From: an uncultured Desulfuromonadales bacterium
GTDB lineage: Bacteria; Desulfobacterota; Desulfuromonadia; Desulfuromonadales; Geopsychrobacteraceae
Reading direction: 5' to 3'
NCBI GenBank assembly: GCA_947259685.1
Contig: CAMYNC010000025.1
Location: 1 to 47,031 of the forward strand
Length of the DNA: 47,031 bases
The translations under genes and the position numbers were made by a program. This document shows, one piece after another, positions 35,021-43,122 of this stretch; positions within the stretch are counted from its first letter, which is position 1, and each line of letters begins with the position of its first letter. The notes beneath the pieces are model-generated. The model did not search any database. It saw nothing but the letters and a program-made list of their open reading frames with translations, and had not been told where the DNA came from.

Positions 35021-35042
35021 AATTCTGTTCGTCAGGCTCCCG

Positions 35043-35879
35043 TTAAAACAGTGCGAAGGCTTTAAAAGTGTGCTGGCCGCCCAACAACAGGTTGACACCG
35101 AGGAAGGTAAACAGCAGAAAAATAAATCCGATGATCGAGAAAATCGCCGCCTTGCGCCCGCGCCAGCCGATGGTCAGACGACCGTGCAGCAGCGCGGCGT
35201 AAAGGAACCAGGTGATCAGCGCCCAAGTCTGTTTTGGATCCCAGCTCCAGTAGCTGCCCCAGACAGTATTGCCCCAGAACGCCCCACTGATAATCCCCAG
35301 GGTCATCAGCGGAAAGCCAACACTCAGGCAGGTATAGTTGACCTTGTCGAGGGTATCGAGGGACGGCAGCAACTGGTAGATGCCGGTAAAACGTTTGCTT
35401 TTCAGCATCCGGTCCTGAATCAGGTACATCAGCCCAGCCCCGAAAGCCAAAGCAAAGGCGGCGTTACCAAGAAAAGCAAAGGCGATATGCACCGGAAACA
35501 GCCAGCTTTTCAGCATCGGATTCAGTTCCATGACCACATCCGGGCTGAGCGCGCTGCCGATCATCAGCAGCACCGCCAGCGGACTGGCAAAGGCCCCCAT
35601 TACCGCCAGGCGGAAGCGCAGATCTAGCAGCAGAAACAGCAACACCAGGCACCAGGCAAAAAAGGAAAGCGATTCGTGCAGGCTGGTGACCGGAGTACCA
35701 CCGGCAGTCGAATGGCGCACGGCAAAACTGCCGGCATGCAGCATAGCACCAGCCACCAGCACCCAGCGGCCGACCCGCCCGGCGACGGGGCGTTTGCCGA
35801 GCATCCCGACCAGATAGAGAACTGTTGCCCCCAGATAGACGAGCAAGGTCAGGTAAAACAGCAGTGTGATGGCGCTCAT
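35043..35879 (-). CDS. CcsA/HemX-like cytochrome c assembly protein
   Basis: Integral-membrane haem-handling protein of system II cytochrome c maturation (CcsA/CcmC superfamily), 278 residues with about eight membrane segments. The tryptophan-rich haem motif is [18 protein letters not shown]. Histidines in [16 protein letters not shown] and LLHGRL are candidate haem ligands. Such a gene directly before hemA is usual in Geobacter relatives and is often called hemX or ccsA. It overlaps the preceding gene by ATGA, so translation is coupled. Confidence 0.88.
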   Translation of the reverse strand: MSAITLLFYLTLLVYLGATVLYLVGMLGKRPVAGRVGRWVLVAGAMLHAGSFAVRHSTAGGTPVTSLHESLSFFAWCLVLLFLLLDLRFRLAVMGAFASPLAVLLMIGSALSPDVVMELNPMLKSWLFPVHIAFAFLGNAAFALAFGAGLMYLIQDRMLKSKRFTGIYQLLPSLDTLDKVNYTCLSVGFPLMTLGIISGAFWGNTVWGSYWSWDPKQTWALITWFLYAALLHGRLTIGWRGRKAAIFSIIGFIFLLFTFLGVNLLLGGQHTFKAFALF

Positions 35880-36562
35880 GGTTTTCCTTCCGGTAGCTGG
35901 ACCTGCAACTTGGTCAGCGAATAGTCATCACCAAAGGTTGTACGCAGCAGACCATCAACCGCCTCACTGCTGCCCGTCTCAAGCAGTGGCAACAGTTGCT
36001 TTTGCCAAAAACCACGCAAAACCTGTTGATTATATTTACCCGGTACGGGATCAGTCAACCACTTTCGCCGCACGGCGGCGACGATCTCCAGGCCAAGTCC
36101 CCAATTGTCGGTGACCTGTTCGGCCAGTTGATCGCGCACCAGGGTCGCCAGAGCCGGACTGCGCCCAGCGGTAGAAATCGCCAGCGTCAGGTCACCACGC
36201 CGCAACACCGCCGGCAGAACAAAATCGCCCGCCGCCGAGCGGTCACTGCAACCACAGAGAATCCCTTGCCTTGCGGCATCCGCCAAGAGTCTTTGGTTAA
36301 CCTGTGCTGAATCGGTACAGGCAAAGGCGAGAAACACCCCCCGCAGATCTTCCGGGCGATATTCGCGCGCCAGCAGCTCTACAGCTGGGGCTGGAAAATC
36401 CCCGCCGCTCGCCTGGGGGTCGACCACTCGCACGCGAGCGCCAGTGTCGAGTAAGCCGGCCAACTTCCGCCGGCCGACGCGACCGGCACCGACAACCAAA
36501 GCCAGCCGCTGAGAAAGATCGAGGAAAATTGGATACTTGAAGGTATTTGAGCAGACCGACAT
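35876..36562 (-). CDS. Precorrin-2 dehydrogenase-like protein (CysG N-terminal/Met8 family)
   Basis: NAD-dependent enzyme that oxidises precorrin-2 to sirohydrochlorin and may insert iron to form sirohaem. The 228-residue product has the Rossmann motif LALVVGAGRVGRRK (about 21-34), the FACTDSAQVNQRLLADAAR segment holding the likely catalytic Asp, and AISTAGRSPALA as in CysG. It complements the CobA domain encoded three genes downstream, so precorrin-2 made there can go to sirohaem or the anaerobic haem route. Second gene of the operon, 15 nt after the SIS gene. Confidence 0.88.
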   Translation of the reverse strand: MSVCSNTFKYPIFLDLSQRLALVVGAGRVGRRKLAGLLDTGARVRVVDPQASGGDFPAPAVELLAREYRPEDLRGVFLAFACTDSAQVNQRLLADAARQGILCGCSDRSAAGDFVLPAVLRRGDLTLAISTAGRSPALATLVRDQLAEQVTDNWGLGLEIVAAVRRKWLTDPVPGKYNQQVLRGFWQKQLLPLLETGSSEAVDGLLRTTFGDDYSLTKLQVQLPEGKP

Positions 36563-36577
36563 GCGGATACTTTCTGG

Positions 36578-37150
36578 TTAAACACCAAACAATTCAGCTT
36601 CGACCAATTCGCAAAGCAGATGACCGGCAAACATCGTCAACTCCAGGATCCGCGCGGTCTGTTGACTGCCGAGCTTCAGACAGGCCTCTAAACCGTCCCG
36701 ATAAAGAGGATCAGCCTTACCTTCCGGTGCGATGAGGACAATCGGCTGTCCGGCCTCGACGACCTCATCGATCAACTGCCGAAGTCCAGCATCAGTTTGA
36801 CCGATCGCCAACACCAGCAACAGCTGCTGGGAACTGTTCAGCGCGCGATAATGTCGCACCGGCAATTGTTTTGCAGCTTCGGCTTGCATCACCGCGGCCA
36901 GAACCGGATCACTGCCGAGCGCCAGGGCTGGCAGGGCCGGCCGCTCGAAGCCGAGCCGAAAGGTGAACTGGCAGGCCAGCAATTGTGCCAACGGCTGGGT
37001 ATGACCACTGCCAACGACCAGCAGTTGTCCTCCGGCGGCAAAGATCCCTCCCAAGCGGCGGGCAATGCGGCTCAGTTCATCCCCTTGCTGACTGAACTGT
37101 TGAAGCAATTCAACGGCTTGGCTGCTGGCTGCAGCCACTCGCTGATTCAT
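36578..37150 (-). CDS. SIS-domain protein, GmhA-like
   Basis: Sugar-isomerase-fold protein of 190 residues, closest in pattern to phosphoheptose isomerase GmhA. After an N-terminal helix it has LLVVGSGHTQPLAQLLACQF, then RPALPALALGSDPVLAAVMQ, like the GmhA phosphosugar-binding loops. The usual GNGGSAADAQH loop is altered to GSGHTQPLAQ, so catalysis or substrate differs. AGGAGG lies just before the ATG. It is the first gene of the haem operon, directly behind the promoter, which is an odd place for a sugar isomerase; function unknown. Confidence 0.75.
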   Translation of the reverse strand: MNQRVAAASSQAVELLQQFSQQGDELSRIARRLGGIFAAGGQLLVVGSGHTQPLAQLLACQFTFRLGFERPALPALALGSDPVLAAVMQAEAAKQLPVRHYRALNSSQQLLLVLAIGQTDAGLRQLIDEVVEAGQPIVLIAPEGKADPLYRDGLEACLKLGSQQTARILELTMFAGHLLCELVEAELFGV

Positions 37151-37210
37151 TCTCTACCTCCTGAATATTGACTCATGACCGGCTGCCGAATAAAGATTCT
37201 CGGAGCCGGC

Positions 37211-37239
37211 ATGATAAGAGTCCGCTTAAGGACTGTCAA
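37211..37239 (-). promoter_or_regulatory. Predicted sigma-70 promoter of the haem operon
   Basis: On the minus strand TTGACA (37239-37234) and TATCAT (37216-37211) are spaced by 17 nt, about 60 nt upstream of the SIS-domain start. Confidence 0.7.
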
Positions 37240-37266
37240 GCAACCGACGCTGCCGTGGTTTGCTGC

Positions 37267-37294
37267 TTGATTTTTTTTGCAGGTCATTTATATT
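37267..37294 (+). promoter_or_regulatory. Predicted sigma-70 promoter of the thioredoxin gene
   Basis: TTGATT (37267-37272) and TATATT (37289-37294) with a 16-nt spacer lie 60 nt upstream of the thioredoxin ATG, in an A/T-rich stretch. Confidence 0.6.
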
Positions 37295-37354
37295 TGAGGG
37301 CAATTCTAACTCATGAAATTAAATTCCCCGCCAACCCGAAAAAAGGAGAACCCC

Positions 37355-37684
37355 ATGGCAGGTGACAACGTCGTAGAATTTACCGATGACAATTTCGATG
37401 CAGAGGTGCTGCAGTCATCAACTCCGGTCCTGGTTGATTTCTGGGCCACTTGGTGCGCGCCCTGCAAAGCTATCGCACCGGTCATTGAGCAACTCGCAGG
37501 CGACTTTGAAGGCAAAGTCAAAATCGGCAAGGTCAACGTCGATGAAAATCCCGCCACCCCTGGTCAGTTCGGTGTCCGCGGCATCCCGACCATGATCCTC
37601 TTCAAGGACGGTCAGGTTGTTGACCAACTGGTCGGTGCAGTGCCAAAAAACCAGCTGGAAAGCCTGCTGCAAAAAGCCCTCTGA
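37355..37684 (+). CDS. trxA: Thioredoxin
   Basis: Small dithiol oxidoreductase of 109 residues, cytoplasmic (no signal peptide). The active site is WCAPC (Cys34, Cys37) instead of the more usual WCGPC, which may shift its redox potential. Other conserved points are VLVDFWATW, VNVDENPATPGQFGVRGIPTMILF with the cis-Pro, and the final VGAVPKNQLE. AGGAG lies 6 nt before the chosen ATG; the in-frame upstream ATG at 37313 is unsupported. Single-gene unit between its own promoter and terminator. Confidence 0.95.
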   Translation: MAGDNVVEFTDDNFDAEVLQSSTPVLVDFWATWCAPCKAIAPVIEQLAGDFEGKVKIGKVNVDENPATPGQFGVRGIPTMILFKDGQVVDQLVGAVPKNQLESLLQKAL

Positions 37685-37703
37685 GCCAGTCAGGATGCTG
37701 ATA

Positions 37704-37736
37704 AAAACAGGCCCTAGGGAAACAGGGCCTGTTTTT
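37704..37736. terminator. Bidirectional terminator
   Basis: AAAACAGGCCCT / AGGGCCTGTTTT is a 12-bp stem with an 8-nt loop and T-runs on both strands. It serves the thioredoxin gene and the converging minus-strand operon, whose stop codon lies in the right arm. Confidence 0.92.
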
Positions 37737-38259
37737 AATTGTCCTCAATCTGTCCCAAATGTTCCTTGATGCGTGTTTGGTTGTCTCCGGAAATCGCCGC
37801 TCGTGGCAACTCTTCCAGCAGCTGCTGCTTCCCTTGCCGTGCTTGCTGAATCTCTGATTCCGCCTGCTCAACCGTTTCTCGCGAAGAGTAATTCCAGCTG
37901 CGGCGGGCTTTGGTTTTTCTGGCGACCGCGTCCTGGTATTGATTTGCCAATGACTTAGCACGTTGCTCTAACTGCCCAGCCTGAGCGTTTTTCTCTTCTG
38001 CTTGCCGATCGACCTCTCTGATCTGATTCTCAACCTCTTGGCTGGCCCCTGCCGATGTCGAAGGATTCGGCACGAAGTTGAGTGTTCCAGCTTGTTCCGA
38101 CGTAACCTCCGTGGCCTCGGTCAGGCATTCGGAGGGCATATTTGACAATTTGTCAGAAAAAAGTAGTTTTCCCTGTTTATCGCGACAGGAATAGGTCTGT
38201 GCCGTTGCAGTCGACACGAACAGCAAGCCAAGCAAGAAAAACAAGAGTAAATTCCGCAT
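37735..38259 (-). CDS. DUF4124-like periplasmic coiled-coil protein
   Basis: Exported protein of 174 residues with unknown function. A signal peptide (cleavage after STATA) precedes a short DUF4124-type module (TYSCRDKQGKLLFSDKLSNMP, with paired cysteines at CRD and SEC). A long charged helix, probably coiled coil, follows (about 75-165). GGAGG lies 6 nt before the ATG. It is 19 nt downstream of dtd and closes the dapF operon. Confidence 0.65.
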   Translation of the reverse strand: MRNLLLFFLLGLLFVSTATAQTYSCRDKQGKLLFSDKLSNMPSECLTEATEVTSEQAGTLNFVPNPSTSAGASQEVENQIREVDRQAEEKNAQAGQLEQRAKSLANQYQDAVARKTKARRSWNYSSRETVEQAESEIQQARQGKQQLLEELPRAAISGDNQTRIKEHLGQIEDN

Positions 38260-38278
38260 GTAAAACCTCCATTCGTAG

Positions 38279-38728
38279 TTAAAATCGGCGCTGGCTATCG
38301 AGGATGATCGTCACCGGCCCGTCATTCACCAAATCGACCGCCATATCGGCCTGAAAGCGACCGGTTTGCACTGCCAGCTGCATTTTCTCTAGCTGTTCGA
38401 CAAAGTAGCGGCAGAGCGGTTCGGCCAGCTCCGGCCGCGCGGCGTTGCTGAACCCAGGCCTACGCCCCTTGCGACAGTCTGCCAGCAGGGTAAATTGCGA
38501 CACCACCAGCAATTCTCCGGAGATATCGCTGGCCGAAAGATTCATTTTACCATGCAGGTCTTCAAAAATTCGCAGCCCGGCAATTCTGTTGGCCAGGTAA
38601 TCGGCGGCCGCCTGATCATCCCCCTGTTCGACTCCAAGCAGCACCAGCAAGCCCTTGCCAATTTCAGCAATCCGCACAGCCTCGACACTGACACCAGCGC
38701 GGCTGACCCGTTGCACAACTGCACGCAT
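38279..38728 (-). CDS. dtd: D-aminoacyl-tRNA deacylase
   Basis: Proofreading enzyme that hydrolyses D-amino acids (and Gly from tRNA-Ala) off mischarged tRNA. The 149-residue product has MRAVVQRVSRAGVSVE at the start, SQFTLLADCRKGRRPGF in the middle and the NDGPVTI motif with the Gly-cis-Pro near the C-terminus. Length is normal. It starts 8 nt after nfo and is cotranscribed with it. Confidence 0.95.
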   Translation of the reverse strand: MRAVVQRVSRAGVSVEAVRIAEIGKGLLVLLGVEQGDDQAAADYLANRIAGLRIFEDLHGKMNLSASDISGELLVVSQFTLLADCRKGRRPGFSNAARPELAEPLCRYFVEQLEKMQLAVQTGRFQADMAVDLVNDGPVTIILDSQRRF

Positions 38729-38736
38729 CTCTAATC

Positions 38737-39624
38737 TTACCTCGTATTTGCTGATCCGGCCAATTCACGCAGCAAGGCCAGATTTTTCAAATCGTGACAG
38801 TTATTTTCCCCACCGGGGGTTTCGATAATTTTCGGCAGCGACCGAAACCGCGCATCGGCCATCAGCAGCGCAAAGCCGCCGCGCCCGATCAACCCCTGGC
38901 CGACATGCTCATGCCGATCGACCCGGGCACCAAGCGGTTTTTTGCTGTCATTCAGGTGGAATAACCCCAGCTGCTCCAGCCCGATCAGCCGCTCGAAATC
39001 AGCCATGCTGGTCGTATAGCCCTCTACTGTTGAAAGATCGTAACCAGCGGCGAAGGCATGGCAACTGTCAAAACAAACCCCGAAGTTGCCCTGCGGCAAA
39101 CGGGCGAAAATCTCCGCCAACTCTTCAAACCGCGCCCCGAGACAGCTGCCTTGACCAGCGGTATTTTCCACCAAGACCCGGACATTCTTAGGCGCCTCGG
39201 CAAAAATGCTGCGGAAACTCTCCGCCAGGGTTGCCAGCCCCGCCTCGCGGCCTTTGCCCATATGCGCCCCCGGATGCATGACCAGGTCGGCGATACCTAG
39301 GTGGGCACAGCGCTGCATCTCATCAACAAAGGTCAGAATCGATTTTTTTCGCAATTCAGAATCAGGGCTGGCCAGATTGATCAGATAACTGTCATGGCTG
39401 GCGACGTAACCGATTGAGCTTTCTGCCCGGGCGGCGTGAAAAGTGGAAATCGCCTCGGCAGTTAAAGGTTTGGCCTGCCAGCGGCTGGCGTTGCGGGTGA
39501 AGATCTGGATTGCCGTGGCACCGATCGCCTCTCCCCGCGCAAAGGCCTGTTCAATCCCCCCGGCGATCGAGACATGGGCACCGAGCAACAGCGCATTGCC
39601 TTCTGACTCAAGGGCATCAGCCAT
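38737..39624 (-). CDS. nfo: Endonuclease IV (AP endonuclease)
   Basis: Zinc-dependent base-excision-repair nuclease that cuts 5' of abasic sites. The 295-residue product has the AP_endonuc_2 barrel motifs LLGAHVSIAGGIEQAF, VLVENTAGQGSCLG, VCFDSCHAFAAGYD and LFHLNDSKKPLGARVDRHEH, which provide most metal ligands. Its ATG overlaps the stop of the HAD phosphatase gene (ATGA), implying coupled translation. Confidence 0.95.
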   Translation of the reverse strand: MADALESEGNALLLGAHVSIAGGIEQAFARGEAIGATAIQIFTRNASRWQAKPLTAEAISTFHAARAESSIGYVASHDSYLINLASPDSELRKKSILTFVDEMQRCAHLGIADLVMHPGAHMGKGREAGLATLAESFRSIFAEAPKNVRVLVENTAGQGSCLGARFEELAEIFARLPQGNFGVCFDSCHAFAAGYDLSTVEGYTTSMADFERLIGLEQLGLFHLNDSKKPLGARVDRHEHVGQGLIGRGGFALLMADARFRSLPKIIETPGGENNCHDLKNLALLRELAGSANTR

Positions 39625-40289
39625 CAGGACACTGCCTGCCAGCCACGCAGCAAGGGACCGATCTCTGCCGGCCGGGCCAGATGAGCGTCAACGAAGCAAT
39701 GCTCTTCTTTGCGCGCTTCGGGGGGGCCGACCAGCACGGTTTTCATGCCGAATCCCTTAGCGGTCTGCAGATTTAGCGGCTGGTCTTCAACCATCACGCA
39801 ATGCTCCCCTGCCAGCGAGAGCTTATCCAGCACCCCTTGATAGGGGTCGGGGTTGGGTTTTGGTTGATAATTGGCGATACGGATATCAAAGACATCGGCA
39901 AACAGCCCCTCCAGTCCAAGCGCCTCGACCACCCGCTCGACATGGCAGAGCGAACCGTTGGTAAACACGTAGCAGGGGATCTCCAGCGCCTCGATGGTTG
40001 CCCGTAGCGCAGCATCCGGGGAGAGGCGACTGCGAACATCGACGGCATGCACATAATCCAGGTATTCTTCCGGATTGATCCCGTGATGGCGAATCAGCCC
40101 CTGCAAGGTGGCACCATAATCCTGCCAGTAGCGCCGCCGCAAGCCATCCACCTGCTGCGGGTCGATAGCGACCACTTCCTTCATATAGCGGTTGATCCGC
40201 ACATCGATCAACGAGAACAGATCCCGCTCCGGCGGATAGAGGGTGTTATCTAGATCAAAAAGAATTGCTTGCATCGCTGCTGATCCCAT
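39624..40289 (-). CDS. HAD-family phosphatase, pyrimidine 5'-nucleotidase type
   Basis: HAD-superfamily hydrolase of about 221 residues, resembling the SDT1/pyrimidine 5'-nucleotidase group. Motif I is LFDLDNTLYPP (nucleophile and acid Asp), motif II YVFTNGS, motif III Lys in YQPKPNPDPY and motif IV VMVEDQPLN. The start is taken at 40289, where the ATG overlaps the dapF stop (ATGA); a second ATG at 40274 gives MQAILFDLDN and is also credible. It overlaps nfo the same way. Likely dephosphorylates a nucleoside monophosphate; the true substrate cannot be read from sequence. Confidence 0.82.
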   Translation of the reverse strand: MGSAAMQAILFDLDNTLYPPERDLFSLIDVRINRYMKEVVAIDPQQVDGLRRRYWQDYGATLQGLIRHHGINPEEYLDYVHAVDVRSRLSPDAALRATIEALEIPCYVFTNGSLCHVERVVEALGLEGLFADVFDIRIANYQPKPNPDPYQGVLDKLSLAGEHCVMVEDQPLNLQTAKGFGMKTVLVGPPEARKEEHCFVDAHLARPAEIGPLLRGWQAVS

Positions 40290-41128
40290 CACTTGGGTGC
40301 AAATTCGCCGCTGAAAACTTCCACCGCCGGGCCGGTCATCATCACCGGACCAGCCTCTAGCCACTCCAGTTCCAGCTTTCCACCGCGCAGGTGGTTGATA
40401 ATTTTGCGCTCAGTGCGCCCGGTCAACACCCCGGCCACGGTCACTGCTGAGGCCCCGGTGCCGCAGGCTAGGGTTTCTCCGGCGCCACGCTCCCAAGTGC
40501 GCTGCCTCACTTCAGTCGGGCTGACAACTTGCACGAATTCTATGTTGATCCGCTGCGGGAACCAGGGATGATTTTCAATCAAAGGACCGACATCCGCGAC
40601 CGGAAAACCGTCGACATCTTCAACATAAATGACGCAGTGCGGGTTCCCCATTGAAACACAGGTGATAGCAAATTCCTGTCCAGCAATTTTAATCGGCTGG
40701 GAAATCACTTGGCCATTCGCCGGGCCGACCATCGGTAGCTCTGCACGGGTCAGCTTGGGCGTCCCCATATTGACCCGCACACGCTCGATGTGCCCGGTAG
40801 CTCCCCTGGATAGCTCCAACGGCAACACCCCGTTGCCGGTTTCCACGCGAATCTCCAATCGGTCGACCAGGCCATGATCATAGGCGTACTTGGCAACGCA
40901 GCGAATGCCATTGCCGCACATCTCCGCCTCACTACCGTCAGCGTTAAACATTCGCATCCGCACATCGGCCTGGGCAGACGGCAGAATCAGAATCAGGCCA
41001 TCGGAACCGATACCGAAATGACGATCACTGATCTGCGCTGCCAGTTTGCCAGGATCAGCCACCTGCTCTTCAAAACCGTTGATATAAACATAATCGTTGC
41101 CCGCTCCATGCATTTTAGTAAATTTCAT
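40289..41128 (-). CDS. dapF: Diaminopimelate epimerase
   Basis: Converts LL- to meso-diaminopimelate for lysine and peptidoglycan synthesis. The 279-residue product starts MKFTKMHGAGNDYVYI and carries both catalytic cysteines, Cys71 (AEMCGNGIRC) and Cys222 (ETLACGTGAS). AGAGGG lies 5 nt before the ATG at 41128, which matches the family start. First gene of a dapF-HAD-nfo-dtd-DUF4124 operon with overlapping or tightly spaced genes. Confidence 0.96.
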   Translation of the reverse strand: MKFTKMHGAGNDYVYINGFEEQVADPGKLAAQISDRHFGIGSDGLILILPSAQADVRMRMFNADGSEAEMCGNGIRCVAKYAYDHGLVDRLEIRVETGNGVLPLELSRGATGHIERVRVNMGTPKLTRAELPMVGPANGQVISQPIKIAGQEFAITCVSMGNPHCVIYVEDVDGFPVADVGPLIENHPWFPQRINIEFVQVVSPTEVRQRTWERGAGETLACGTGASAVTVAGVLTGRTERKIINHLRGGKLELEWLEAGPVMMTGPAVEVFSGEFAPK

Positions 41129-41171
41129 AAGCACCCTCTCGACCGGTTGTTGTTGACCTTTGCTGTCTGCT

Positions 41172-41200
41172 ACTATAAACACCGACTGGATTGCTCACAA
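41172..41200 (-). promoter_or_regulatory. Predicted sigma-70 promoter of the dapF operon
   Basis: On the minus strand TTGTGA (41200-41195) and TATAGT (41177-41172) are spaced by 17 nt, about 44 nt upstream of dapF. Confidence 0.55.
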
Positions 41201-41222
41201 CTGAATTTAAACGGAGACTGAT

Positions 41223-41441
41223 ATGGCCTTTCACCTGAAAACCAAACTCTGGCAGACCGGTGCCCTCGACTGGTGGGCGATGATCGATAACGACGATGTT
41301 TACCTGGGCAGCAAGGAATTCCCTCTGCCCCCGGAAGAAGGGGATGAATGGGTGGTGCGCAGCACTGGCGACCGCTTTAAGGTGATCGACAGCGAAATCA
41401 AACTGATCGGCAATGAAGAGATCCCGGAGCAACTATGGTGA
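41223..41441 (+). CDS. Small acidic protein, unknown
   Basis: A 72-residue soluble acidic protein rich in Trp and Asp/Glu (TGALDWWAMIDNDDVYLG, EEGDEWVVRSTGDRFKV). No family is recognised. A good GGAG site lies 6 nt before the ATG, and the stop overlaps the next gene by 7 nt, so it is a real gene coupled to the metallo-beta-lactamase-fold hydrolase. It may be that enzyme's partner; this is inference. Confidence 0.7.
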   Translation: MAFHLKTKLWQTGALDWWAMIDNDDVYLGSKEFPLPPEEGDEWVVRSTGDRFKVIDSEIKLIGNEEIPEQLW

Positions 41442-42052
41442 GTCTGAAAATCATCCAATTTGATGCCAGTGAGATGGACAACTACTCTTATCTGGTTTAC
41501 TGCTCCAAAACTCTTGAAGGCGCCATAATCGACCCCTCGATGCGCCCTGAGTTGCCACTGCGGGAAGCGGAAAATCGCCACATCAAGCTGAAACTGCTGC
41601 TGAATACCCACGGCCACCAAGACCACATCGCCGGGAATCCGCAGATTCTCGCGCAAGCCGGAGTGAAACTGGCAGCCCATCCTGCCGAACTACCGCAAGC
41701 CGATATCCACCTGCAGGAAGGCAGTAAAATCAGCCTCGGTCAGGGGGAAATCGAGGTACTACACACGCCCGGCCACACCCCTGGTTCACTGGTGTTCAAA
41801 ACCGGCGAGGCCATTATCACTGGCGATACCCTATTCGTCAGCCGTTGCGGCCGCGCCGACCTACCCGGGAGCAATGTCGAGCACTTGTACGACAGTCTGC
41901 TCCGGCTGAAAAAACTGCCGCCGACAACCCAAGTTTACCCGGGACACAATTACGGCCCGACCCCGACCTCAACCATCGGCTGGGAGCTTGAAAATAACGA
42001 CTTCATCCGTTGCCCCGACCTGCCCAGTTTCATCAAATTGCGACTCGGCTGA
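41435..42052 (+). CDS. Metallo-beta-lactamase-fold hydrolase, glyoxalase II/ETHE1-like
   Basis: Cytoplasmic metal hydrolase of 205 residues. Metal ligands are THGHQDH (His59, His61, Asp63, His64), the His of HTPGHTPGS, the Asp of ITGDTLFV and the His of VYPGHNYG. The stretch CGRADLPGS after the second Asp resembles persulfide dioxygenases (ETHE1) and related glyoxalase II-like proteins. Substrate could be a thioester, persulfide or other; sequence alone does not decide. Cotranscribed with the overlapping 72-residue protein and followed by a terminator. Confidence 0.85.
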   Translation: MVSLKIIQFDASEMDNYSYLVYCSKTLEGAIIDPSMRPELPLREAENRHIKLKLLLNTHGHQDHIAGNPQILAQAGVKLAAHPAELPQADIHLQEGSKISLGQGEIEVLHTPGHTPGSLVFKTGEAIITGDTLFVSRCGRADLPGSNVEHLYDSLLRLKKLPPTTQVYPGHNYGPTPTSTIGWELENNDFIRCPDLPSFIKLRLG

Positions 42053-42095
42053 AACAGAAAAACTCTGCTTGCTGCGGCAGGCGAACGACAGAAAC

Positions 42096-42144
42096 AAAAA
42101 AGCCTTCGCTCATTACATCTAATGATCTAAGGCTTTTTTATTTT
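42096..42144 (+). terminator. Rho-independent terminator after the MBL-fold gene
   Basis: AAAAAAGCCTT / AAGGCTTTTTT (11-bp stem, 22-nt loop) followed by ATTTT lies 44 nt past the stop codon. Confidence 0.85.
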
Positions 42145-42265
42145 TTCAATCTGTAACCGATTGGTAACTGGCACACCCTTATCTTCCCAATAAACCATCT
42201 TTCTAACAAGCACTCTCCAGGGTAAGAATCTAGCCTATAACCCTAAGCAAAGAGAGGCAAATGGC

Positions 42266-42625
42266 ATGCAAGCATTGGGAATTATTATCGATACGTGGTT
42301 TCTTTTCATCGCGGCGCTGCCGCTGTGCGGTTTAACCGCCGGAGTCTGCATCTTCATCTTTGCCCCCTATCTGCTCGGCAAGCTGCTCACCGCCGCCCTG
42401 TTCAGTCGCCCAAACCCACCGGCGTTTGTCAACGTGACCTTGGCCTGGCTGTTTCTGACCCTGGCAGTACGTCTCTGCCTGGGAAAACGGCTTAAGGTCT
42501 TCGCTTGGCCACAGGGGCATTACAAGGCAGCTGTGAACCTGCTGGCAGGCAGCTTTTCGGGTGCCCAAAGCGACTCCAAAATGGCCGATCAAACTGATGG
42601 CCTGTCCCAGCAGCTGAAAGTCTGA
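42266..42625 (+). CDS. Small membrane protein, unknown
   Basis: A 119-residue protein with two or three hydrophobic segments (about 5-36 and 53-72) and a short hydrophilic tail. No family is recognised. GAGG lies 8 nt before the ATG. The stop is 4 nt before the XRE-regulator ATG, so the two are cotranscribed, perhaps as a sensor/effector and regulator pair. Confidence 0.6.
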   Translation: MQALGIIIDTWFLFIAALPLCGLTAGVCIFIFAPYLLGKLLTAALFSRPNPPAFVNVTLAWLFLTLAVRLCLGKRLKVFAWPQGHYKAAVNLLAGSFSGAQSDSKMADQTDGLSQQLKV

Positions 42626-42629
42626 ACCA

Positions 42630-43094
42630 ATGTGCGGGATGGTCAATCACAGCTGGGAAGGCCTGCGGCTCAGGCGGCTGCGATATGCGCTTGGCTTATC
42701 CCAAAGCCAACTGGCCAAAAGCCTGTCAGTTTCCGGCAGTTACCTGTCGATGCTTGAAAACGGCAATCGAAAACCATCTGCGCACCTGCTCACTCTTTTA
42801 TGCTTGATTTATGGCGTCAGCAGGCAATGGCTTGAATCCGGGCAAGGCGAGGTGTGGTTGGACTTTGCCGCCGTTGATCCATTGAAACGGCCAGCGAAAG
42901 CTCAAATCCACTACGACAGAAACAGTTTGAAAGAGGTGATTTATTTCGTCTCCCGGGCGAACGCCCAAGCCGAAAAGCCCCTTCTTTCAGCCGGGCAGAT
43001 TGAATTAATTCTGGATCTTTATGAAAGAACGAAAATGGCCAAACCAGCTCAGGAAAAGAAGTGGCAGAACTTCCTGAGTGAGCGATCAGGATAG
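42630..43094 (+). CDS. XRE-family transcriptional regulator
   Basis: A 154-residue DNA-binding protein. Residues about 11-66 form a Cro/C1-type helix-turn-helix (LRLRRLRYALGLSQSQLAKS, VSGSYLSMLENGNRKPS, LCLIYGVSRQWLESG). The C-terminal half is helical, perhaps for dimerisation. It closely follows the small membrane protein and is likely expressed with it. Target genes unknown. Confidence 0.85.
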   Translation: MCGMVNHSWEGLRLRRLRYALGLSQSQLAKSLSVSGSYLSMLENGNRKPSAHLLTLLCLIYGVSRQWLESGQGEVWLDFAAVDPLKRPAKAQIHYDRNSLKEVIYFVSRANAQAEKPLLSAGQIELILDLYERTKMAKPAQEKKWQNFLSERSG

Positions 43095-43122
43095 GCACCG
43101 AAATGCAATGACTGGTTTTACC

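Noticed and set aside
42169..42184. TGGCAC-N5-TATCT resembling a sigma-54 -24/-12 promoter before the small membrane protein.
   Set aside because: The essential GC of the -12 element is missing (TC instead), so it falls short of the consensus.
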